Below, piece by piece: positions 1-4,925 of a DNA stretch of 9,657 nt. The notes beneath the pieces are model-generated. The model was not told where the DNA came from. It ran no database searches and worked only from the letters and a program-made list of their open reading frames with translations. The number at the start of each line of letters is the position of its first letter. The stretch's first letter is position 1. The stretch comes from Peptococcaceae bacterium. Lineage in GTDB: Bacteria > Bacillota > Peptococcia > Peptococcales > Peptococcaceae. Position numbers and translations under genes: made by a program. The stretch is taken from the NCBI GenBank assembly GCA_019420345.1, contig JAHZHI010000071.1, positions 1 to 9,657 of the forward strand, in the 5' to 3' direction.

Positions 1-54
1 TAAAGAACCAAGTTATTTAATTTTCATAGTGTCCAACTTTTTGGGGACAGCTCA
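1..54 (+). mobile_element. Right end of a truncated IS3-family insertion sequence
   Basis: The stretch 29-54 reads GTGTCCAACTTTTTGGGGAC followed by AGCTCA. Read on the minus strand it starts TGAGCTGTCCCCAAAAAGTT, which matches the general form of IS3-family terminal repeats (TG-start, CCCCAAAAAGTTGGAC core) as I know them. The body of the element lies outside the window, so no transposase is visible. This end differs from the ends of the element at 3269-5003, so it belongs to a different IS. Position 54 is the likely outer edge because IS3 elements end in CA. Next come six unassigned bases (55-60) and then half of an SLH-gene terminator. The family call rests on one end only. Confidence 0.6.
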
Positions 55-60
55 CCTTGT

Positions 61-70
61 GGAGACGCTT
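61..70 (-). other. Relic half of a UUCG-loop terminator
   Basis: GGAGACGCTT here is identical to one arm (6870-6879) of the intact terminator beyond the 5'-truncated SLH gene. The loop, the opposite arm and the U-tract are missing. They are replaced by six bases and then the end of an IS3-family element. Gene 1 on the minus strand therefore has no intact terminator of this type in the window. Confidence 0.6.
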
Positions 71-107
71 TTTATATGACTATGAGGTGTAGAGATTGAT
101 GATTTGG

Positions 108-143
108 TTATGCCATTTTGTTTTCAATGAAATGCTGGAAGAT
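108..143 (-). pseudogene. Relic of an SLH-protein C-terminus
   Basis: On the minus strand these 36 bases encode IFQHFIENKMA and a stop codon, nearly the same as the last eleven residues of both SLH genes in the window (IFQRFIENKMA). By eye 32 of 36 bases match the tail of gene 1 at 253-288. No further SLH sequence precedes it; the match ends at a 6-bp inverted repeat, AGTCCC/GGGACT (144-149 and 153-158). It is followed, after 37 bases, by the half-terminator at 61-70. It is either the remnant of a deleted paralog or the original end of gene 1 displaced by an insertion. Confidence 0.7.
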
Positions 144-252
144 AGTCCCTCCGGGACTAGCGCATGCCAGGTACAGCATCTTTGTCGCTTCCTGGTTGAT
201 GAAGCGATCGCGTATTTGCTAGCCTTGTATGCGCGCGTCGCTGCAGGTGCTC
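144..252. other. Palindrome-rich segment of unknown nature
   Basis: This segment of about 109 bp separates two copies of the same SLH gene tail and resembles neither. It contains a 6-bp stem with a 3-base loop (144-158), a perfect 7-bp stem TCGCTTC/GAAGCGA (185-191 and 201-207), and the 8-bp palindrome GCGATCGC (204-211). Its two outer parts carry a loose inverted similarity (AGCGCATGCCAGG near 159-171 and GCGCGCATACAAGG on the opposite strand near 223-236). No hairpin is followed by a U-tract, so none is a terminator. A minus-strand frame is open for about 36 codons into the relic tail but has no start or ribosome binding site. It may be a small dispersed repeat. I do not recognise it. Confidence 0.4.
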
Positions 253-3033
253 TTACGCCATCTTATTTTCAATGAAACGCTGGAAGATGGCTGCTACCTG
301 GGTTCTTGTTGCGGTGCCTTGTGGGTTCAGGGTGCCGTCGTCCATGCCGGCGATGAGGCCTTGCTGAACGGCCCAAACCATGGCATCTTGTGCCCAGCTG
401 CTGATGCTGTCGGCATCGCTGTAGTTGCCAATGCTGCCGCTTACAGCAGGGCTGCCTACATAGCGATAGAGCATCGCTGCAAACTGTTCACGGGTCATAG
501 AGCTGTTTGGCATGGTGCCATCGGAAATGCCGTTTTCCATAGCCCATTGCTGAGGACCAGCGTACCATTCGGAACCAGTGCCGCCAGGGATGTCGGCGCC
601 TTCGTAGCGAGCCAGTACGCTCCAGATCATGGCGCGGGTCATTTTGCCTTCTGGGGAGAATTCATTGGCGCCAGTGCCTGCAAAGAGCTCACGGCTCGTT
701 GCAAAATCGATGGCCGATGCGCCCCAATGGTTGGCTGATACATCGCTGAAGGACTTGCTGTTGTCCACAACCTTGATGGTTGCGCTGTCGCTGAGGGCAA
801 CGGTGATGCCGCCAGCGCTGGTGACGGTGTCTTTGATGACTTCTTCGGTGCCGTCAGGGTGCACAAGAATGGCCACGGTGCCAGGGGTGACATCCTTCAC
901 AGGCACTTCCACCTTGGTGGCATCTTTAGATGGCAGGTTGACTGTCACGGTTGGTGCCGCAGATTTGTCGGTTGTCACAGACAGCTCTGGCATAGGCAGC
1001 GCCACAGCGCCGCCGTCGGCATTGTTCACGGCTTCTTCTGTCAGAGTGACGTCGGCCTCAACCTTGCCGTCGGTGCCGACGGTGGTGGTAGAGGAGGAGC
1101 CGTCATCGGTGGTGACGGTGGTTGTGGTGGAACCATCCGGGTTGGTCACGGTGTCACCGATGTTGTCGTTATTGTCGTCGCCGCCTGTGGTGTCGTCACC
1201 ATCGCCTGGCTTGTCAGGGTTTGGTGCAGGGGTGCCGCCGCCACCGCCGCTGTTGTTGTCGTCCTCATCGGTGTTTTCACTTACCACCTGATAATGGCCG
1301 TTGTCCAGCGTGCGGACTTCATAGCCCTTCGCCACATATTGCGTTGGGTCTGCGTCATAGGTGCCGGCGGAAATGCTGAGCGAAGCGCCGTCGCCGATGG
1401 TGAGCTGGTCAAAGCCGGTTACGGTGACAGCTTTGTCGATGGTGACAGCGGTGCCAAGGGTTTCGGCTTTCGTCACATGAATGGTGTCGCCGTCGGCAGC
1501 ATCGGCAAGGGCTTTTTCAAAGGTGTAGCTGTCCGACGCGCCAACCACAAACGCGCCTTGTTTGGCTTCTGTCAGGTTCAGCTGGTTCTGCACATAGGCG
1601 CCGTTGTTGTTTTTGCTGAGGCTTGTGGTTTTGCCTGCGTAGTTGTTGGTGCCGTTGTTATTTTTGATGATGCAGATGTCCACAAGGTTGTTCTCGAAAG
1701 TGTTGCCGCTTAGCGAGACAGTGGCGTCACCGGTGATCACCCAGCCGCGGGTGGTGTCCACTGTGTTGTTGGTGATGGTGCCGCTGCTGTTGTTGATGTA
1801 GCCTGGCTGGCGCAGGTGGCTGAAGGTGTTGCCAGTGATGTCGATGTTTTCAGCGCCTGCTTGTACGGTGAGCGCGCGGCTGGTTTTACTGTCGGCTAAG
1901 TCGAATTGACCGGTGAAGGTGCAGCCTTTAACGGTGCTGTTACTGCCCATCATTACGATTTGAGTTCTATCTTTTGTATTAAGGTTGATGGTCAGCCCGC
2001 TCAGCGCAGCACCATTTGACAGATTAAAGGAATCGCCTGTTGAGGATGCTGTCACCGTTACCCCCTTATTTGCAGTGATGGTCACAGGGCGGTTGACAGT
2101 GATGGTGTTGTCGATGGTGATGTCGTTTTGAATCTGAATGGTGGCGTGATCTTGGGCGTCGTTAACAGCGGCCTGCAAGGTGGCATAACTGGTGCCATTC
2201 ACGGTGATGGCGGCTGGTGCATAGGCAATGGCCTTGCCAAGACTTTCAGCATTCACTTTGCCGAATCCTTTTGCATGGATGACGAATTTGCTGGCATCGC
2301 CGCCAGCGTTTGAAAGGTCGCTATTGTCAACGTAGATCAGATCCACGCCGGTTAACGTTGCCTGCGATGCGTCGAAAGAGCTTTTGCTGATACCACTGAT
2401 GTTGCTGCCCCAGCCGACGTTGATGGTGTTATTCCAGCCATTGCCGGAGAGGGAGAAGGTACCGGTCGCTGTTACTTCCGAGGCGTTGACCAAAAGGCCG
2501 AAGCCGCCCATGTTGTTCAGGTTGACATTGTGCAGGGTTACGCCGGTGGATTTGTACACATTGATGCCGTGCTTGGTTTGGCCATCGCCTGGGCGTTCAA
2601 CGGTCAGATTCTGAATGGTGACGCCGCTGGCGCCGTTGATGCCAATGGCGTTGCCGTTGGCATTGTTGCAGTCAACCGTCAGTGTGTGGTTTTGTCCATC
2701 GATGGTGATGTTGTTTTTGTCGATGGTAATGGCCGCTGCATTATTGCTGACTGAGGTGTCCACCGTCAGATTGCTTTGCAGCTGAATGATGTCGCCTTCT
2801 TTGGCAGCGTCGATGGCTGCCTGTAAGGTTTTATAAGTATTTTGCTGTCCGTCATCGCCTTGGGCGGCAGCGTTTACATAGATGATGTTTTCAGATGCTT
2901 CAGCCACAACCGCTGTATTGAGCGGGCTCGTAGTCGAGGCGTCATCAGCAAACGCGGCGATTGGAAGGGACGTTGTCAATAGCATTGTCGTCATGACAAG
3001 GCTGGCAACCTGTTTCTTTGATCGAAATAACAT
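253..3033 (-). CDS. Complete secreted beta-helix protein with C-terminal SLH wall anchor
   Basis: This 926-residue protein starts at ATG 3033-3031, 9 bases after a GGAGG site; an upstream in-frame ATG at 3138 overlaps the promoter and is rejected. Residues 1-29 form a signal peptide (K6-K7, hydrophobic core, AFA before D30). Residues about 55-580 are Asn/Thr/Val-rich coils typical of pectate-lyase-like right-handed parallel beta-helices, with restarts of the form 'ATLQAAVNDA' near 75, 280 and 500. An acidic Gly/Pro linker (about 581-628) leads to a Thr/Val-rich domain (about 628-755) shared with the 5'-truncated paralog. Three SLH repeats fill 760-926; this family binds pyruvylated secondary wall polymers. 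It is therefore probably displayed at the cell surface, as an adhesin or glycan-binding protein. No catalytic residues are assignable. It is the only paralog here with both signal peptide and anchor. Confidence 0.92.
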   Translation of the reverse strand: MLFRSKKQVASLVMTTMLLTTSLPIAAFADDASTTSPLNTAVVAEASENIIYVNAAAQGDDGQQNTYKTLQAAIDAAKEGDIIQLQSNLTVDTSVSNNAAAITIDKNNITIDGQNHTLTVDCNNANGNAIGINGASGVTIQNLTVERPGDGQTKHGINVYKSTGVTLHNVNLNNMGGFGLLVNASEVTATGTFSLSGNGWNNTINVGWGSNISGISKSSFDASQATLTGVDLIYVDNSDLSNAGGDASKFVIHAKGFGKVNAESLGKAIAYAPAAITVNGTSYATLQAAVNDAQDHATIQIQNDITIDNTITVNRPVTITANKGVTVTASSTGDSFNLSNGAALSGLTINLNTKDRTQIVMMGSNSTVKGCTFTGQFDLADSKTSRALTVQAGAENIDITGNTFSHLRQPGYINNSSGTITNNTVDTTRGWVITGDATVSLSGNTFENNLVDICIIKNNNGTNNYAGKTTSLSKNNNGAYVQNQLNLTEAKQGAFVVGASDSYTFEKALADAADGDTIHVTKAETLGTAVTIDKAVTVTGFDQLTIGDGASLSISAGTYDADPTQYVAKGYEVRTLDNGHYQVVSENTDEDDNNSGGGGGTPAPNPDKPGDGDDTTGGDDNNDNIGDTVTNPDGSTTTTVTTDDGSSSTTTVGTDGKVEADVTLTEEAVNNADGGAVALPMPELSVTTDKSAAPTVTVNLPSKDATKVEVPVKDVTPGTVAILVHPDGTEEVIKDTVTSAGGITVALSDSATIKVVDNSKSFSDVSANHWGASAIDFATSRELFAGTGANEFSPEGKMTRAMIWSVLARYEGADIPGGTGSEWYAGPQQWAMENGISDGTMPNSSMTREQFAAMLYRYVGSPAVSGSIGNYSDADSISSWAQDAMVWAVQQGLIAGMDDGTLNPQGTATRTQVAAIFQRFIENKMA
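371..633 (-). repeat. Identical SLH-coding tract, copy 1
   Basis: This 263-bp tract is the same, base for base by eye, as 7013-7275 in the 5'-truncated paralog. It codes for residues about 800-887 of gene 1, from the end of SLH repeat 1 into SLH repeat 3. Third codon positions are identical inside it but differ on both sides, for example at 634 against 7276. This suggests recent gene conversion or unequal crossing-over rather than protein-level constraint alone. Confidence 0.8.
878..924 (-). repeat. Short identical tract in the Thr/Val-rich domain, copy 1
   Basis: These 47 bases are identical to 7520-7566. They code for the segment around LPSKDATKVEVPVKDVTPGT that precedes the SLH repeats. 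Flanking bases diverge at synonymous positions, so this is a second, smaller patch of nucleotide identity between the two SLH genes. Confidence 0.65.
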
Positions 3034-3134
3034 AATTTTTTTCCTCCATGATTTGTTTCCGAGTCGTCCATTTGCTTTACTGTGATGCTTTCTTAAACAC
3101 CACCTCCTTAGTAGGGATTGTTGACGGTAGTTTA
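3034..3134 (-). promoter_or_regulatory. Leader of the complete SLH gene, with a spare Shine-Dalgarno
   Basis: From the proposed -10 box to the start codon there are about 95 bases. The expected site GGAGG lies just before ATG 3033. A second, stronger site, AAGGAGGTG (3102-3110), lies near the predicted 5' end of the RNA. The only nearby start is a GTG two bases after AAGGAGG, opening a seven-codon frame (GTG TTT AAG AAA GCA TCA CAG, then TAA). That spacing is poor, so the site may be a relic, a ribosome standby site or a leader-peptide signal. Confidence 0.35.
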
Positions 3135-3157
3135 TCATAACTTCTATAGAATGTAAA
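3129..3157 (-). promoter_or_regulatory. Sigma-A-type promoter for the complete SLH gene
   Basis: On the minus strand TTTACA (3157-3152) is followed after 17 bases by TAAACT (3134-3129), a reasonable housekeeping promoter in an AT-rich intergenic region. Transcription would start near 3122. The rest of the intergenic region, 3158-3242, is AT-rich with no other clear signal. Confidence 0.5.
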
Positions 3158-3242
3158 TAGATTTTTTAATAATTTTTCTGAAATGATTATTAGAGGGATT
3201 GTTTGCTCCGATAAAAGCAGATTTTCTGTGTATATTATAATA

Positions 3243-3266
3243 TGCACAAAAAAGCGCCTCCCGAAG
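3243..3266 (-). other. Relic half of a UUCG-loop terminator next to the IS
   Basis: These 24 bases are identical to 6847-6870, the loop, distal arm and U-tract half of the intact terminator in this window. The proximal arm is missing, and the insertion sequence begins within about three bases. On the minus strand this is where the terminator of the truncated beta-helix gene (4910-6649) would be. It therefore looks like the surviving downstream edge of that gene's original 3' end. Confidence 0.75.
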
Positions 3267-3274
3267 AGTGGTAT

Positions 3275-3334
3275 GCTCCCTTTATGAGAGACAGTGAAAT
3301 ATAAAAATCGCTGTTCTCATGAAGGGAGCTTTTT
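3275..3334 (+). promoter_or_regulatory. IS left-end hairpin: terminator and ribosome-site blocker
   Basis: The left arm 3275-3294 (GCTCCCTTTATGAGAG then ACAG) pairs with 3311-3329 (CTGTTCTCATGAAGGGAGC), with one G-U pair and one bulged G, around a 16-base loop. The stem is followed by TTTTT (3330-3334). A transcript entering from outside would therefore meet an intrinsic terminator. It would also have the orfA ribosome binding site (AAGGGAG, 3322-3328) paired. A transcript starting inside the element would lack the CTCCCTT arm and leave the site free. Such protection from outside transcription is well known for other IS elements such as IS10 and IS50; its use here is inferred. Confidence 0.7.
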
Positions 3335-3336
3335 GT

Positions 3337-4035
3337 ATGGCAAGAAAATCTAAAGTAGAACTATCACTAAAACTCCAACTTGTCCAATCTGTCATCTTGG
3401 GTCGTCTATCTCAAAGCGAAGCTGCCAGACGTGCTAGTGTGGATTGGAAAACCTTAGCAGAATGGGTGCGCATCTATCGCACAGAAGGGGCTGAGGGCCT
3501 TCTTCCTACTACCAAGAATCGTGTGTACGATCCTGTTCTCAAAAAATGTGCTGTAGAAGATTACCTTTCTGGCAGTGGCAGCTTAAATGCGATCTGTGAA
3601 AAGTATAAGATCCATTCTCGCCGACAACTACAAAACTGGATCAAGGTGTATACTACTCATGGAGATCTCTCCAGAAGAAAATTCTCAGGAGGCGGAAGTA
3701 CCATGAGTAAATCACGCAAGGTCACTCAAGAAGAAAAACTGGCTATCGTCAAGGACTGTCTTGCAAGTGGCGAGAACTATGGCGCTACGGCTAAGAAATA
3801 TAAGGTTAGCTACCAACAGGTTCGTAACTGGACGATCAGATTCAAGGAATATGGCGAAGCTGGTTTGGAAGATCGTCGTGGAAAACGCAAGAAAGATCAA
3901 GAGCCACGCACAGAATTGGAAGAAGCACAGATCGAGATCGAACGACTAAAACATCAACTCTATATGGCAGAAATGGAGAATAATCTGTTAAAAAAATTGG
4001 CCGAGTTGGAAAGGAGGAATGGCCCTATGAAGTAA
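3337..4035 (+). CDS. IS150-like OrfA, DNA-binding subunit of the transposase
   Basis: This 232-residue protein recognises the IS ends and supplies the N-terminal part of the OrfAB transposase. Start ATG 3337 follows AAGGGAG by 8 bases. The in-frame ATG at 3319 lies inside the hairpin arm with no ribosome site and is rejected. Helix-turn-helix segments are visible at about 25-48 (QSEAARRASVDWKTLAEW), 80-105 (SLNAICEKYKIHSRRQLQNW) and 146-170 (YGATAKKYKVSYQQVRNW). A leucine-zipper-like coiled coil at about 193-224 probably mediates multimerisation. A run of seven A (3990-3996) near the 3' end sits in the phase A-AAA-AAA, suited to -1 slippage into orfB. It is longer than IS150 InsJ (about 170 residues). 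All features expected of an active copy are intact. Confidence 0.9.
   Translation: MARKSKVELSLKLQLVQSVILGRLSQSEAARRASVDWKTLAEWVRIYRTEGAEGLLPTTKNRVYDPVLKKCAVEDYLSGSGSLNAICEKYKIHSRRQLQNWIKVYTTHGDLSRRKFSGGGSTMSKSRKVTQEEKLAIVKDCLASGENYGATAKKYKVSYQQVRNWTIRFKEYGEAGLEDRRGKRKKDQEPRTELEEAQIEIERLKHQLYMAEMENNLLKKLAELERRNGPMK
3990..3996 (+). promoter_or_regulatory. Programmed -1 frameshift site (A7)
   Basis: The heptamer A-AAA-AAA is in the orfA phase (TTA AAA AAA TTG). A -1 slip continues ATT GGC CGA GTT and stays open to the orfB stop at 4925, joining OrfA residue about 221 to the orfB frame. This is the standard way IS3 elements make OrfAB. The orfB frame has no ATG near a ribosome site: AAGGAGG at 4011-4017 leads to an ATG at 4027 that encodes only Met-Lys in the orfA frame. 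Confidence 0.75.
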
Positions 4036-4043
4036 GAAACAGC

Positions 4044-4925
4044 TTGGCCTACCAGGCGATCAGATCCTGCCATGAAGAATACGGTTATCCCATCGACCTT
4101 TCATGCCAACTGTTGCATGTATCACGCAGCGCCTATTACAAATGGGAAAGCGGCAAGCTAAGCACACATCAGAAAGAAAATATAATGCTTGCAGAAAAGA
4201 TCATAGAGATCCATGAAGCACATCCAGAGAAAGGGTATCGCGGGATCAGAGACGATCTGGAACGTTACCAAGGCATTCATGTAAACGACAAACGCGTCCT
4301 GCGTATTTGCCGTGCAAAAGGCATCCATTCCACCATCAAGTACAGGATCACTGGCTGCACCAAAGCAGATAAGGATCCACAACACATTGCAGATAATCTA
4401 TTGAGACAACAATTTCACGCAGACAGACCGGATGAGATCTGGCTCACAGATGTAACAGAATTCAAATGGTATGAAGGACCTGTCGTCCACAAACTTTATC
4501 TCAGCGCCATACTGGACCTGTATGACAGACGCATCGTCGCCTATGTGATCAGTGACCGTAATGACAACCCACTCGTCTTTGACACATTCAGGCAAGCAGT
4601 TAAAGGAAATCCCAATGCCCATCCCATCTTTCACAGCGACAGAGGCTTTCAATATACCAATAACACCTTCCATCATATGTTAGAAGAAGCCGGAATGACG
4701 CAAAGCATGTCCAGAAAAAGAGAGTGTCAGGATAATGGGCCAATGGAAGGATTCTGGGGAATACTCAAAAGGGAACGGTATTACGGAAAAGCATTCTATA
4801 GCAGAGAGTCATTGGTCGGGATGATAGAAGGATTCATCCATTACTACAATACGGAGCGATTGCAGAGGAAGCTTGGTGTTGTAACGCCGATGGAAAAGAA
4901 TGCGATGTACTATGCTGCGGCATAA
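4044..4925 (+). CDS. IS150-like OrfB, DDE transposase catalytic domain
   Basis: This is the catalytic part of the IS3-family transposase, which cleaves the IS ends and forms the figure-eight and circular intermediates. Numbering from TTG 4044 (293 residues), the DDE triad is D136 (WLTDVTEF), D199 (HSDRGFQYT) and E235 (DNGPMEGFWGILK). Exactly 35 residues lie between D199 and E235, and K242 stands seven after the Glu, as the family requires. The N-terminal region (about 20-100) matches the HTH-like segment before the rve domain, including YRGIRDDL. The TTG has no ribosome site at proper distance, so the protein is probably made only as the OrfAB fusion through the slip at 3990-3996. The frame is -1 relative to orfA. 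No disabling mutation is visible. Confidence 0.92.
   Translation: MAYQAIRSCHEEYGYPIDLSCQLLHVSRSAYYKWESGKLSTHQKENIMLAEKIIEIHEAHPEKGYRGIRDDLERYQGIHVNDKRVLRICRAKGIHSTIKYRITGCTKADKDPQHIADNLLRQQFHADRPDEIWLTDVTEFKWYEGPVVHKLYLSAILDLYDRRIVAYVISDRNDNPLVFDTFRQAVKGNPNAHPIFHSDRGFQYTNNTFHHMLEEAGMTQSMSRKRECQDNGPMEGFWGILKRERYYGKAFYSRESLVGMIEGFIHYYNTERLQRKLGVVTPMEKNAMYYAAA

Noticed and set aside
185..207. 7-bp hairpin downstream of the complete SLH gene as its terminator
   Set aside because: The stem is short with a 9-base loop and no U-tract on either strand.
1080..1150. GGTGGTGGT-like simple repeats as a possible CRISPR or slipped-strand repeat
   Set aside because: They are ordinary codons for Thr/Ser/Asp-rich linker and NPDGSTTTT-type segments, with no regular unit or spacers.
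629..1713. Overlapping plus-strand frames opposite the complete SLH gene
   Set aside because: They are compositional shadows with repetitive Val/Ser or Gly/His content, without start signals; the minus-strand protein has clear SLH and signal-peptide features.
3034..3138. Upstream extension of the complete SLH protein to an in-frame ATG at 3138
   Set aside because: The extension is rich in Arg/Lys/Trp and would bury the signal peptide about 35 residues inside. Its start overlaps the proposed -10 region, and ATG 3033 has a good ribosome site.
3262..3268. Target-site duplication around the IS150-like element
   Set aside because: Left flank CGAAGAG and right flank GGCTTTG share no 3-5 base duplication in any nearby register.
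3319..3336. Upstream start for OrfA at ATG 3319
   Set aside because: This ATG lies in the hairpin arm and has no ribosome site; ATG 3337 follows AAGGGAG at a normal distance.
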